NCBI RefSeq assembly: GCF_000317205.1
Contig: NZ_AJLK01000013.1
Coordinates: 17,722 to 81,721, forward strand
DNA from: Fischerella muscicola PCC 7414
Lineage (GTDB): Bacteria; Cyanobacteriota; Cyanobacteriia; Cyanobacteriales; Nostocaceae
Direction: 5' to 3'
Length of the DNA: 64,000 nt
Under the pieces are notes generated by a model. The model had not been told where the DNA came from and ran no database searches. It saw only the letters and a program-made list of their open reading frames with translations. This document shows positions 1-8,203 of the stretch, one piece after another (position 1 is the stretch's first letter; each line of letters starts with the position of its first letter). The position numbers were made by a program, and so were the translations under genes.

Positions 1-1
1 T

Positions 2-394
2 CCCTTACTGCAACGCGGTGGAGATGATTTGTATACCCCCGAAATGACTCAGAAAACCTATACACGCTTGCTGGAATTGGGAATAATGCTGGCAAGTCAA
101 GGTTTTAATGTAATTTTAGATGCCAAGTACGATCGCCAGCAGTTACGACAAGAAGCGATCGCTCAAGCCCAAGCTAAGCAAATACCCTTGGATATTTTGT
201 ATTGTAAAGCACCGCATGATGTTTTACAACAACGTCTGCAACAGCGCACTGGTGATATTGCTGATGCAACTGCTGATTTGTTGGCGTCACAACTTGATAC
301 TGCTGAGACTTGGACTGAAAAAGAAAAACCATTTGTGAAAATTTTGGACACAACTCAACCAATACAGGCACAATTAAAGGAAATATTTAACTAA
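2..394 (+). CDS. P-loop kinase/ATPase-like protein, C-terminal part (cut by window edge)
   Basis: The frame is open from base 2, so the gene begins before the window; the first start-like codon (TTG at 29) is not the real start. The visible 130 residues have an alpha/beta pattern with YDRQQLRQEA followed by DILYCKAP and RLQQR. This resembles the second half of AAA-type P-loop kinases of the COG0645 kind, which are often fused to an aminoglycoside-phosphotransferase-like domain. The Walker A motif would lie upstream and cannot be seen. Family assignment is by general resemblance only. A spacer rich in AATCCAAAATCC-type repeats follows the stop. Confidence 0.6.
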   Translation, partial: PLLQRGGDDLYTPEMTQKTYTRLLELGIMLASQGFNVILDAKYDRQQLRQEAIAQAQAKQIPLDILYCKAPHDVLQQRLQQRTGDIADATADLLASQLDTAETWTEKEKPFVKILDTTQPIQAQLKEIFN

Positions 395-495
395 TAGCCT
401 TGACAGTGAATTTGAGATTCTGGAATTTGGATTTTAGATCGGCAGTTATTAGTGATTAGGAAAGTAATTGTTAGTAATCGGCTTGATGCTCATTA

Positions 496-541
496 ATCCA
501 AAATCCAAAATCCACAATCCAAAATCCACAATCCAAAATCG
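496..541. repeat. Short tandem repeats of the AATCCAAA/AATCCACA type
   Basis: Five or so copies of a heptanucleotide-like unit (ATCCAAA, ATCCACA) lie immediately before the start of the next gene. Similar units recur at 7630-7648 and 36690-36712. They are simple intergenic repeats with no visible coding role. Confidence 0.7.
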
Positions 542-550
542 GTTGACCTT

Positions 551-1066
551 ATGGCACCACAAAAGAACAATTTCAACCAATTTCTCTCGATTTCACCCAA
601 TTTTTTAAATCAAATCCTATTTGGGATCTTTTTAACACTCATTTTTTTGGTGGTACGTTATCCACTACCTGTGAGTCTTTTTTTGGGCATATTAGGTGGT
701 TTAGCCGTAGGCTGGCTGACAACAGCTAATAAAAGTAGCCCTCAGGGTGATTCTATTGCTTCTTCTGAGGGTGTTGACGCGGGTCTTAAATACTGGTTAT
801 TTTTCCTGCTTGGCTTTGTGTTTTTGGGATATCAACCATCCGTAAGTATCTTGCTGGGTTCGTTAGCTGGTATTGGTGGAGGCTGGATTATTGCTTGGTG
901 GAAAAGCAAGGAAGAGACTAGAACACAAATCCCCGATGAATTAACAGATGAAACACAACTAGAATTACCTCCAACCCCAACTGTTAAGCGACGAGTCAGA
1001 AAGCCTACACGTCGTTACCGTCGTTCATCTGGAGGTTCTAACTGGCCACAATTTTGGCGGAGGTAA
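551..1066 (+). CDS. Conserved hypothetical membrane protein
   Basis: A 171-residue protein with two similar hydrophobic hairpins, at about residues 20-57 and 78-115. Each contains a pattern like YPLPVSLFLGILGG or YQPSVSILLGSLAG, so the protein looks like an internal duplication of a two-helix unit. The C-terminus, from about residue 118, is soluble and ends in a strongly basic stretch (RRVRKPTRRYRRSS), probably cytoplasmic. I recognise no enzyme motif. It starts at ATG 551, just after the repeat tract; no good ribosome site is visible. It resembles conserved cyanobacterial proteins of unknown function. Confidence 0.75.
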   Translation: MAPQKNNFNQFLSISPNFLNQILFGIFLTLIFLVVRYPLPVSLFLGILGGLAVGWLTTANKSSPQGDSIASSEGVDAGLKYWLFFLLGFVFLGYQPSVSILLGSLAGIGGGWIIAWWKSKEETRTQIPDELTDETQLELPPTPTVKRRVRKPTRRYRRSSGGSNWPQFWRR

Positions 1067-1074
1067 AAAGTTTT

Positions 1075-1141
1075 GTTAGTAGTTAGTGGTTAGTGGTTAG
1101 TGGTTAGTGGTTAGTGGTTAGTGGTTAGTGGTTAGTGGTTT
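1075..1141. repeat. Heptanucleotide tandem array (TTAGTGG)n
   Basis: About eight nearly perfect copies of TTAGTGG between two genes. The same unit, in either orientation, occurs at 6376-6475, 13660-13760, 33080-33290, 34570-34725, 39480-39670 and 41260-41340. It belongs to the short tandemly repeated repetitive (STRR) class described in heterocystous cyanobacteria. Confidence 0.9.
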
Positions 1142-1202
1142 GTTTTCTCCCCTGTCCTCCTTGTCTCCCTTGTCCCTGCTCCCCAATCCCCGATCCCTCT
1201 TT

Positions 1203-1997
1203 ATGTTCTTGTATCTCTCAAAGTTGCTACCACTGTTTTTTTATCCCTTGGGGCTAGCTAGTATTTGTTTGCTGGTAGCACTGTTCATGTTGTGGAAACG
1301 TCCTCGTACAGCAGCGATCGCTATTACGTTGGCGCTAGTGATATTGCTGTTAAGTAGTAATGCCTGGATTGCTAATTTACTGGTGCGATCGCTAGAATGG
1401 CAATATTTGCCACCTGCACAACTACCAAATGCAGAAGCAATTGTTGTGTTAGGCGGTGCTACCAAACCAGCTTTGCCACCACGGCCAGGTGTAGATTTAA
1501 ATGAAGCTGGCGATCGGGTGATTTATGCTGCTCAACTTTATCGCCAAAACAAAGCCCCTTTAATTATTCTGAGTGGTGGGCGCATTGATTGGGGCGACAA
1601 TCAAGGCTTAGCAGAATCTGAAGATATGGCCCAAGTCCTCACCTCTATTGGTATACCACCAGCAGTTCTCGTTCAAGAATCTGAATCTCTCAATACCTAT
1701 CAAAATGCAGTAAATGTCAAAAAAATACTTGACACTCGTGGGATTCGCCGGATTTTGCTAGTAACTTCTGCTATGCATATGCCCCGGTCATTTTTAATCT
1801 TTAAGCGTCAGGGTATTGAAGCTATTCCTGCACCTACTGATTTTCTGATAACTAACACTGAAATCAAAGCACTAGGTCATACTCCTAAAGCTGCTATTTT
1901 GAGTTTGTTACCAGATAGTTCTAATTTACACAAGTTTACTACGGCAGCTAAAGAGTATGTTGGTATGTTTGTCTATCGCTTGAGAGGCTGGCTGTAA
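1203..1997 (+). CDS. YdcF/DUF218 family membrane protein
   Basis: 264 residues from ATG 1203. An upstream in-frame GTG at 1128 would translate repeat DNA and is unlikely. Two hydrophobic helices (about residues 5-27 and 35-58) precede a DUF218 domain with the typical AIVVLGGAT, GDRVIYAAQLY, LIILSGGR and SESLNTYQNA motifs and a later SAMHMPRSFLIFKRQG segment. Members such as ElyC/SanA/YdcF are membrane-anchored proteins linked to cell envelope homeostasis, with unclear chemistry. The acidic and histidine positions of the family look intact. No operon partner is evident. Confidence 0.88.
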   Translation: MFLYLSKLLPLFFYPLGLASICLLVALFMLWKRPRTAAIAITLALVILLLSSNAWIANLLVRSLEWQYLPPAQLPNAEAIVVLGGATKPALPPRPGVDLNEAGDRVIYAAQLYRQNKAPLIILSGGRIDWGDNQGLAESEDMAQVLTSIGIPPAVLVQESESLNTYQNAVNVKKILDTRGIRRILLVTSAMHMPRSFLIFKRQGIEAIPAPTDFLITNTEIKALGHTPKAAILSLLPDSSNLHKFTTAAKEYVGMFVYRLRGWL

Positions 1998-2337
1998 AAA
2001 TTTCAAACAAACCCGACGCATATTTCTGTTTGCTTTTTTCCTCATCAAATAACAAGTGTAGAGGTTGTAATTTGACCTCAAATAGTGAAAATATATTAAT
2101 AAACATCGTTATATTAATAAAATTTGAGCGATCGCCTGATAACTAAATAAACCTATATTTTCCAGAGCATAAATTTTTGTGGGAAAAAGCTACAAAAATA
2201 CACTAGACTTCTCCGACAAATAGTGTACCAGACGTGCCATGGCACGTCTGGTACAAGGATTTTGGGTAACGCATAATTAATTTCTGGAGATGTGTACTAA
2301 GTAAGCTATGAAACAAATGGTTACAATACAATCCAAT
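1998..2337. other. Gene-free stretch, AT-rich, with one palindromic element
   Basis: About 340 bases between the YdcF-like gene and a protease remnant. It holds a perfect 30-bp palindrome (listed separately) and AT-rich sequence with no supported gene. It probably contains the decayed 5' part of the ctp gene whose end follows, but I cannot recognise it. Confidence 0.6.
2225..2254. repeat. Perfect palindrome, family core ACGTGCCATGGCACGT
   Basis: A 30-bp perfect inverted repeat centred between 2239 and 2240, reading GTACCAG before the core and CTGGTAC after it. Other copies lie at 6405-6432, 13694-13721, 48169-48196 and 59453-59480, and a diverged one at 11868-11895. It can fold into a long hairpin as RNA or a cruciform as DNA. 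Confidence 0.9.
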
Positions 2338-2564
2338 AAGTGCGACCTCTTGATGATGGCTCAGCTTTGGCTGTAACTATTGCCAAGTGGCGTACACCCA
2401 AAGGACGAGACATTAATAAGTCAGGGATTATACCTGATGTAGTTGTAAATTTAACACAAGCTCAACAGCAAGCAATGCTTCAAAAGCGTTCATTTGGGAC
2501 AATGGCAGATCCTCAGTACTCTCAAGCTGTGGAAAAACTTACCCAATTGATACAGAAAAAGTGA
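2338..2564 (+). pseudogene. Remnant of a carboxyl-terminal processing protease (S41, CtpA/B type)
   Basis: Only the last ~75 codons remain. The reading contains RPLDDGSALAVTIAKW, TPKGRDINKSGI and PDVVV, which match the end of the S41 protease core, where the strand after the catalytic Lys region leads into the TPxGxxIxxxGIxPDV motif. The PDZ domain and the catalytic Ser/Lys region are absent. The upstream sequence is unrelated, so the 5' portion was lost and GTG 2340 is only an accidental start. A 5'-truncated pseudogene is the simplest reading. Confidence 0.8.
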
Positions 2565-2814
2565 TGATCAAAGAGTGGCAAGCCAAGGAATGCGATCGCA
2601 TTTTATACCCCGTAATTAAACTGATAACTGATAACTGTTAAATAAGCCTAATTGTATATCGTGCATCTTATCTTGAGTATGCCAGAGACAAGTTATCTGC
2701 CCTTCTGCCTCCAGCATAGCTGCCTTCTTCAATAAGTACGCAATAATGAATGAGGAGTTGAACAAGAAATTATCAACTTTCACTCTTAATTTTTGCTTTT
2801 AATTAATTAAAATT

Positions 2815-3039
2815 ATGTATAAAGACTTACCACATATTATTCCTTCCCCTCAACCTCAAATTGAGGAAAGTTTTGCTGTCTACCAAACAACTCACCAGTT
2901 TTATCACGAAGTTAAAACCAGAGCAGATTATCAAGAATACTGTGAGTGGTATTACGCAATAGCAGAACAGCATCGTCAAGACCTTAAAAAAGTGCGCGGC
3001 GAATTCAATATAATGCAGTTTTTTGTTCGCCGCCAATGA
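2815..3039 (+). CDS. Small hypothetical protein
   Basis: 74 residues from ATG 2815, rich in Tyr, Gln and Glu, with no membrane segment and no motif I recognise (HQFYHEVKTRADYQEYCEWYY is the most distinctive part, followed by a basic, amphipathic end). Composition and codon use look coding. It converges tail to tail with ftrV, with 6 bases between the stops. Function unknown. Confidence 0.6.
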   Translation: MYKDLPHIIPSPQPQIEESFAVYQTTHQFYHEVKTRADYQEYCEWYYAIAEQHRQDLKKVRGEFNIMQFFVRRQ

Positions 3040-3045
3040 GGGACG

Positions 3046-3318
3046 TTAAATAATTTCTAACTCCTTTTCGCGGAAGTGAGCTTTAAATTTTTTGCTAAAC
3101 TGCACTAAAACAGGCAAGTTAGCACTAACTGGTCTATCGTGCCACTGGGTAACAATATCTACCACTTCTCCCTCTGTACCTTTTAGGTCAAATGGATTAC
3201 CACGATGTTCGGGATGATGGTAAACTACCACGGATTCTTTAACACGGACGCGATCGCCTTTCTTCATAATAGAATTCACACCTAGCTTCTGCTTTTCCAC
3301 AAGTGTCTCCACTGCCAT
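3046..3318 (-). CDS. ftrV: Ferredoxin-thioredoxin reductase, variable (alpha) subunit
   Basis: The variable chain of ferredoxin:thioredoxin reductase, which forms a heterodimer with the catalytic Fe-S subunit and passes electrons from photosynthetic ferredoxin to thioredoxin. The diagnostic stretch GDRVRVKESVVVYHHPEHRG is followed by KGTEGEVVDIV, RPVSANLPVLVQF and KFKAHFRE, the SH3-like barrel of the family. From ATG 3318 the protein has 90 residues; the family norm of 73-76 fits a start at ATG 3267 (MKKGDRV), which has an AGGTG about 10 bases upstream, so the shorter form is a real alternative. The catalytic subunit gene is not in this window. Confidence 0.93.
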   Translation of the reverse strand: MAVETLVEKQKLGVNSIMKKGDRVRVKESVVVYHHPEHRGNPFDLKGTEGEVVDIVTQWHDRPVSANLPVLVQFSKKFKAHFREKELEII

Positions 3319-3377
3319 CCCTCACTGAACTTGCTGCTGATAAAACATAGACTGCTTGCAAAAGTTGCTGTTGGCTT

Positions 3378-3448
3378 CTAGGCAGTATTGAAGCTTGATT
3401 TAATGCCTCAATACTGCCTAGACAAACAAAGCCTGCCTATGCAGGCTT
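3378..3448. repeat. Two adjacent inverted repeats upstream of ftrV
   Basis: A perfect 14-bp inverted repeat (CTAGGCAGTATTGA at 3378-3391 and its complement at 3408-3421, loop 16) is followed at once by an 8-bp stem AAGCCTGC/GCAGGCTT (3429-3436 and 3441-3448, loop 4). They lie 60-130 bases upstream of ftrV, so they could be part of its leader or a terminator pair, but no clear T-run follows either one. Confidence 0.7.
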
Positions 3449-3465
3449 GAATATGGTTTGTTCTC

Positions 3466-3558
3466 TTAGTCTAAAACCCTTGTTTTCCAATCGACGGGAG
3501 AATAAGAGAACCAGGCGACATCTAAAATCACCTGTGCTTTGGCAAGGGGCCTAACCAT
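3466..3558 (-). CDS. Possible small protein or gene fragment (30 residues)
   Basis: An ATG-to-TAA frame of 31 codons reading MVRPLAKAQVILDV, then AWFSYSPVDWKT and RVLD. The peptide has a protein-like composition, unlike the repeat DNA beside it. An in-frame stop lies just upstream, and a weak purine-rich stretch (GTGAAGATAAA) precedes the ATG. I do not recognise it. It could be a genuine small protein or the leftover N-terminus of a lost gene. Confidence 0.3.
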   Translation of the reverse strand: MVRPLAKAQVILDVAWFSYSPVDWKTRVLD

Positions 3559-3596
3559 TTTATCTTCACTCTAGGGTGATACAGCAGTCAAGTTAG

Positions 3597-3779
3597 TTGG
3601 TTGTGGTTGTTGGTGGTTGGTGGTGAGTCAGCGCGCCCCAAGGGGGGTCCCTCCCCCAACCCCAAAGGGGGCCCCTAGCCCCCAATCCCCACTCCCTGTC
3701 GGTCGTGGGGGCCGGTGAGTTCCCCACCACCCCACCACCCCATCTCCCCACCTCCCCATCTCCCCACCTCCCCACCACC
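3597..3779. repeat. G/C-skewed simple repeats (CCCCACC/CCCCATC units)
   Basis: Tandem CCCCACCTCCCCATCT-like heptamers together with a segment (CACTCCCTGTCGGTCGTGGG at 3689-3708) that recurs at 54094-54113. This is the CCCCxxT class of cyanobacterial STRR repeats mixed with a longer dispersed element. The array abuts the phosphatase stop codon. Confidence 0.75.
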
Positions 3780-5720
3780 CTACCTCCGGGGTAGACACAG
3801 CTGTTGCACTCTTTGGGGAAGTTGTCTACACATTTGCTGGAATGTTTGCGGCTGCAATTGTTGCCAAGCAAATAACCCTACCGTTGCACCTCCTAGCAAC
3901 AAAGCCAGTAATCCCAGCAGTAAAACCAAAGGTTTATGTTGGCGTTGAGTAGTATTAGAAGTTTCGCTGATGGGGGAAATGTCTAACTCCAGCAATACTT
4001 GTGAACTTGCTGCTAACTCAGATTCTTCTGGTTGTGGTTCTTCTGGGACAATTTCTACTTGTTTTTCTTCGACAACTTCTATTTGTAATTTCTTTTGAGT
4101 AACTGGAACCAAATAATCTGGAGAAAGACGATAATGGGCAAGCACCACAGATACATTGTCATGGCCGTTTTTCTGATTTGCCAGTTGAATCCAAGCATGA
4201 ACAGCGTCTTCTAAAGTCAGTTCCCCTGTTAATACTGGTACAGCGTAATCTCGCCAAGCTTGTTCTACTAAATTATTGTCGCTCAAGCCATCGGAACACA
4301 ACAATAATATGCCGTCTTCTTCCAAAATCAAGCGCCGAACTAGAGGACGAAGCAATTCACCATCTTTTGTTCCTAAAGCTTGGGTGAGGACAGTAGCATC
4401 TGGGCGTTGCAACGCCTGGCGATAGAGACTGCGGGCATGGCATACTTCCCGTGTTGCCACATCATCATCAACTGTAAGTAGCTGGCAGTAGTTACGGGTA
4501 ATCCAGTAAGCACGACTATCACCCACATTAACTAAATAAAGTTCCTGGGCATTGTCTGATTGCCACCCAGCAGTAGTTTGAATGCGTTGCGGGATTTGGG
4601 CAGCCATAACAATGGTTGTAGCCATACGTTGGGTGCCTGTACGTTTTTGTTCGTCATTACAATTGCAAATAATGTTGTTGATTACCCGCAAACTCGCTTC
4701 TAACTGTTGTTGCAATAAATCTGGCGGTACAATCTCGGCTTGTTCGGTAACTTCTTGTAATAATGCGCGAATTTGCAGTTTCGCAGACTGCACTGCTAAT
4801 TGACTGGCAACTTCACCGCCTTCATGCCCACCAATACCATCGCAAACGATCGCTACTCGTGGTAATAATGAATCAGCGATCGCATTGTTGCCATGAGGAT
4901 AGCAAGTATCTTCGTTTTGTATCAGTCCTTCAGCCCCTTTATCGGTTGCACCTGCTACTTTGATGCTTAAAGGTAATTCCGCCGCAGATGTCAATAATAA
5001 AGCATTCAGTTGAGCAGCAATATCTTTTAACCCTGCCTCACCACTACACATTTGTTGAACTATTTTTTGCAAGTCTCTTGCAACTTGGGTTTTGGCAGTA
5101 ACTACCAAAGGTTGCCAACACTCTCCCAAATGCTTTACACTTGGCTGTCCTGACTGCTGAAGTTGTAACAGCCGCACACACCAACCTTGCACTCTTAAAT
5201 TATTTGGTATGAGCAAACTACTTGCTACTCCCATTTCAGACAAAGGCTGCCACAATTGCAGAATTTGCCATAGCCAGTAAACTTGTCTAACTGCCGTTGC
5301 TTGCTGCCATGCTTTTGTTAATGTTGGGTAAAGATTTCCCGCTTCATCTATAGGCACATTTTCCAGCAAGAGAATATCATCTGCTGCTTCTGTTTGAGAA
5401 AGAACAAATCCATAAACTTGGGGTAGGTGTAACCGTTGTTGATATAACCGCAGGTAAGGAATAATTTCTTTTGGTATTGCGCTGGGTATGTTAGGTAACT
5501 TTCCTGGTTGAGTATCCAGCCAAATCCGAGGTGCAATTACCTCATATTTATCAGCTACTTTTTCTCCTTGGGGAATTGTACCTGCTGATGACCCAATTAC
5601 CCAAAGATAGCGATGAATCAGGGGAGTTTGACAATTTGCACAAACACGGTTATCTACAGGGTTGATTGGGCGAGTACAGATAGGATTAGGACAATTAATT
5701 ATCCGTTGAGCCAAAATCAT
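3780..5720 (-). CDS. PP2C-type Ser/Thr protein phosphatase with N-terminal zinc ribbon and C-terminal membrane anchor
   Basis: 646 residues. An N-terminal four-cysteine zinc ribbon (Cys10, 15, 27, 30; the last three in CTRP...CANC) is followed by a ~250-residue region of unclear fold, which in related proteins resembles a kinase-like or substrate-recognition module. The PP2C domain spans about residues 265-530. Metal motifs are visible as DGIGGHEGG near 291-299, LCSDGLSD near 475 and NGHDN near 520. A single hydrophobic helix (LVLLLGLLALLLGG) near residues 600-622 anchors the C-terminus. PP2C enzymes remove phosphate from Ser/Thr in Mn/Mg-dependent fashion and oppose Hanks-type kinases. No kinase is adjacent. 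The ATG at 5720 begins directly before the ribbon and is a convincing start. Confidence 0.88.
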   Translation of the reverse strand: MILAQRIINCPNPICTRPINPVDNRVCANCQTPLIHRYLWVIGSSAGTIPQGEKVADKYEVIAPRIWLDTQPGKLPNIPSAIPKEIIPYLRLYQQRLHLPQVYGFVLSQTEAADDILLLENVPIDEAGNLYPTLTKAWQQATAVRQVYWLWQILQLWQPLSEMGVASSLLIPNNLRVQGWCVRLLQLQQSGQPSVKHLGECWQPLVVTAKTQVARDLQKIVQQMCSGEAGLKDIAAQLNALLLTSAAELPLSIKVAGATDKGAEGLIQNEDTCYPHGNNAIADSLLPRVAIVCDGIGGHEGGEVASQLAVQSAKLQIRALLQEVTEQAEIVPPDLLQQQLEASLRVINNIICNCNDEQKRTGTQRMATTIVMAAQIPQRIQTTAGWQSDNAQELYLVNVGDSRAYWITRNYCQLLTVDDDVATREVCHARSLYRQALQRPDATVLTQALGTKDGELLRPLVRRLILEEDGILLLCSDGLSDNNLVEQAWRDYAVPVLTGELTLEDAVHAWIQLANQKNGHDNVSVVLAHYRLSPDYLVPVTQKKLQIEVVEEKQVEIVPEEPQPEESELAASSQVLLELDISPISETSNTTQRQHKPLVLLLGLLALLLGGATVGLFAWQQLQPQTFQQMCRQLPQRVQQLCLPRR

Positions 5721-5915
5721 GCAAGTGTAAATATCTAGGTAAATTGATAGGTGAAGTTCGATTAAATTTAGCAGCCAAAAATTGAAATGTTAGACTAGAC
5801 TGGATTTACTGGTTTACTTTTAACACTAGTTAATTAAAAGTTGAAAATTTTTACGTAAAAAATTTTAGTACATCACAGTAGAAATATAAATAAATATAAT
5901 GTTTAGGATGGCGCT

Positions 5916-6374
5916 ATGCCAATTTCTACGGCAATGTGGTTGTCGAGTTCTACCCTCATCTGGCTGCTGGTAGGAGCAGGTTTGTGCTTAATAGAACTGT
6001 TTTTGCCAACGGCTTTTGTAGCTTTGATGATGGGAATTAGCGCTTTTGTGGTGGCGCTACTCTCTCCAGTGATTTTAGGAAAATTATGGCTGCAATTAGT
6101 TGTTTGGCTACTGCTTTCTGTAGTGCTAATTGTGCTTTGTCGTCGTTTAGTGACACCGGTGCGAGGCAAGTCAAAACTTCAGGATGCAACCACGGCTGAA
6201 ACTTTAACAGAAATACCACCTGGAAAAGCAGGAAGAGTATTATACGAAGGCAATTCTTGGCGGGCGCGGTGTTATGATGACCATTTAGCGATCGCACCAA
6301 ATCAAAGAGTTTATGTAGTCAGGCGCGAAGGGACAACTCTAATTGTCATGCCGGAATATTCTTCACTTCAATAG
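5916..6374 (+). CDS. NfeD-like membrane protein
   Basis: 152 residues. Three hydrophobic helices (about residues 12-32, 35-53 and 56-76) carry the NfeD pattern in which a Glu sits in the first helix (LCLIELFLPT). From about residue 95 a small beta-barrel (OB-like) domain includes PPGKAGRVLYEGNSWRA. NfeD proteins pair with SPFH/stomatin proteins encoded next to them, as here with the gene 200 bases downstream in the same direction. The pair is thought to organise membrane microdomains or membrane protein quality control. The short family form without the ClpP-like protease domain is present. Confidence 0.9.
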   Translation: MPISTAMWLSSSTLIWLLVGAGLCLIELFLPTAFVALMMGISAFVVALLSPVILGKLWLQLVVWLLLSVVLIVLCRRLVTPVRGKSKLQDATTAETLTEIPPGKAGRVLYEGNSWRARCYDDHLAIAPNQRVYVVRREGTTLIVMPEYSSLQ

Positions 6375-6375
6375 T

Positions 6376-6475
6376 TGGTGGTTAGTGGTTGATTGTTGAT
6401 TGTTGTAGAGACGTGCCATGGCACGTCTGTACATTGATTAGTGGTTAGTGGTTAGTGGTTAGTGGTTAGTGGTTA
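6376..6475. repeat. Heptamer repeats enclosing a palindromic element copy
   Basis: TTAGTGG units surround a copy of the GTAGAGACGTGCCATGGCAC-type palindrome at 6405-6432 (core AGACGTGCCATGGCACGTCT exact). This interrupts the space between the nfeD-like and SPFH genes. Confidence 0.85.
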
Positions 6476-6574
6476 GGAATCAGTACCAGCCGCAGTGGGT
6501 AATAGAATTTGATAACTGATCACTGATAACTGATAACTGATTTATTCACCTACTTAAAAATTAGGAGATAAATA

Positions 6575-7582
6575 ATGGAACCTTTGTTTTTTCTTATAAG
6601 TTTAGTTTTAGGTGGTTCGGTAATAGCAAGTTCTGTGAAAGTAGTCAACCAGGGTAATGAAGCTTTGGTTGAACGCTTAGGTAGCTATAATAAAAAGTTG
6701 GAACCAGGACTGAACTTTGTTGTTCCTTTCATGGATAGAATTGTCTTTCGTGAAACTATCCGAGAAAAAGTTTTAGACATTCCCCCACAACAATGCATTA
6801 CTCGCGATAACGTCAAAATTACCGTTGATGCAGTAGTTTACTGGCGCATCGTCGATATGGAAAAGGCTTATTACAAAGTAGAAAATCTCCAAGCTGCCAT
6901 GGTGAATTTGGTGATGACACAAATTCGTGCGGAAATGGGCAAACTAGAACTAGATGAAACCTTTACCGCCCGTTCAGAAGTAAATGAACTTTTATTGCGA
7001 GATTTAGATATTGCTACCGATCCTTGGGGAGTAAAGGTAACGCGGGTAGAACTAAGAGACATTCTTCCATCTCAAGAAGTGCAGCAGTCGATGGAATTGC
7101 AAATGTCGGCGGAAAGACGTAAAAGAGCAGCAATTTTAACTTCTGAAGGTGAACGAGAATCAGCTATTAACAGTGCCAGAGGTAAAGCAGAAGCACAAGT
7201 TCTAGAGGCTGAAGCTCGTCAAAAAGCAGTGATTTTGGAAGCAGAAGCTCAACAAAAAGCCCTAATTCTCAAAGCCCAAGCCGAACGCCAGCAACAAGTT
7301 CTCAAAGCCCAAGCTATTGCTGAGTCTGCGGAATTGATTGCCCAAAAAATTAAAACCAACCCTACAGCCTCTAAAGCCTTAGAAGTTCTGTTTGCCTTAG
7401 GTTATCTAGATATGGGCGCAACTATTGGCAAGAGCGATAGCAGCAAAGTCATGTTTATAGATCCTCGCACAATTCCTGCTACCCTAGAGGGCATACGCTC
7501 GATTGTTTCAGATGTCCCAACAGATTCTAACCAGATTTTAGACAACCAGACGTCAAACATAAATACAAATGGTCTTGGCTGA
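6575..7582 (+). CDS. SPFH/Band 7 (stomatin-like, QmcA type) protein
   Basis: 335 residues. A short N-terminal hydrophobic anchor (residues 1-20) leads into the SPFH domain (about 20-180) with [43 protein letters not shown] and the [12 protein letters not shown] signature. Next comes a long Ala/Glu/Gln-rich coiled coil (about 180-275) and a Gly-containing tail. Such proteins oligomerise on the membrane and modulate proteases or lipid domains. It has a good ribosome site (TTAGGAGATAAATAATG). It forms the usual functional pair with the upstream NfeD-like gene. Confidence 0.93.
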   Translation: MEPLFFLISLVLGGSVIASSVKVVNQGNEALVERLGSYNKKLEPGLNFVVPFMDRIVFRETIREKVLDIPPQQCITRDNVKITVDAVVYWRIVDMEKAYYKVENLQAAMVNLVMTQIRAEMGKLELDETFTARSEVNELLLRDLDIATDPWGVKVTRVELRDILPSQEVQQSMELQMSAERRKRAAILTSEGERESAINSARGKAEAQVLEAEARQKAVILEAEAQQKALILKAQAERQQQVLKAQAIAESAELIAQKIKTNPTASKALEVLFALGYLDMGATIGKSDSSKVMFIDPRTIPATLEGIRSIVSDVPTDSNQILDNQTSNINTNGLG

Positions 7583-7661
7583 GATAATTCTTCAATGGTA
7601 CAAGTCCCCAGATTCCATAGAATCAAACCAATCCACAATCCAAAATCCTGTTAGCGGACGA

Positions 7662-8066
7662 CTATTCCATCGCGGCTTGAGCCATATGGCATTGTTTACA
7701 CAAACCAAAAAACTCTAAGGTATGGTAAAAGATTTTAAAATTATGGGTGACTTGCAATTGTGTTTCTAGTTCATGGACTGGACACTGATTAATTGCAATG
7801 GAAGTGCCACATTGCAGACAGGTGAGATGATGCTTATCTTGCTGCGCCAAGCTATAAAGGGCTTCACCGTTAGCCAATGTCCGCACTTGCACCATACCTT
7901 CCAGTTTTAAGGCTTCTAGAGAGCGGTAAACTGTTGCCAAACCCATACTTTGATCGCGGTTACGCAGTTCCACGTAAATATCCTGGGCAGAAATACCTTG
8001 TTTGATGGTTTTGAGAAGATTCAGAATCCGCTCTTGGCTACGGGTACGTATAACTTTCATAGACAC
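7662..8066 (-). CDS. zur: Fur-family regulator, probably the zinc regulator Zur (FurB)
   Basis: 134 residues with the N-terminal winged helix (SMGLATVYRSLEALKLEG is the recognition region) and C-terminal dimerisation domain. Structural zinc ligands Cys83, Cys86, Cys123 and Cys126 form two CxxC pairs, and His79/80, Cys95, His98 and His115 supply a regulatory site. The sequence resembles the Anabaena FurB/Zur type (HHLTCLQCG, YHTLEFFGLC) as I recall it, rather than FurA or FurC. Zur represses zinc uptake and related genes when zinc is bound. The start is ATG 8066; a second ATG two codons in is possible. It is divergent from purS. Confidence 0.82.
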   Translation of the reverse strand: MSMKVIRTRSQERILNLLKTIKQGISAQDIYVELRNRDQSMGLATVYRSLEALKLEGMVQVRTLANGEALYSLAQQDKHHLTCLQCGTSIAINQCPVHELETQLQVTHNFKIFYHTLEFFGLCKQCHMAQAAME

Positions 8067-8203
8067 TATCTTGAAAATGGGAGCAAGGGTAAAGCTATGT
8101 CTTGGCTAACTTATAGCTTAACGCCGATAACTTGTAATCTTTATTGTCGCTGAACTGCAACATAAAGATATAGTATGAGCGTAGCAGCATTCAGCGAAAG
8201 TCA

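Larger units (their letters stand above)
3319..3779. other. Gene-free stretch upstream of ftrV: hairpins, a tiny ORF, C-rich repeats
   Basis: About 460 bases. Near ftrV it holds two strong inverted repeats (3378-3421 and 3429-3448), then a possible 30-codon ORF on the minus strand, then ~180 bases of C-rich simple repeats up to the end of the phosphatase gene. No further gene is supported. Confidence 0.7.

Noticed and set aside
1128..1202. Extended start of the YdcF-like protein
   Set aside because: The upstream 25 codons translate heptamer repeats and spacer; ATG 1203 begins the conserved hydrophobic start.
3593..3948. Pro/Ser-rich frames in both directions
   Set aside because: They arise from the C-rich heptamers and overlap the phosphatase gene end; no real protein features.
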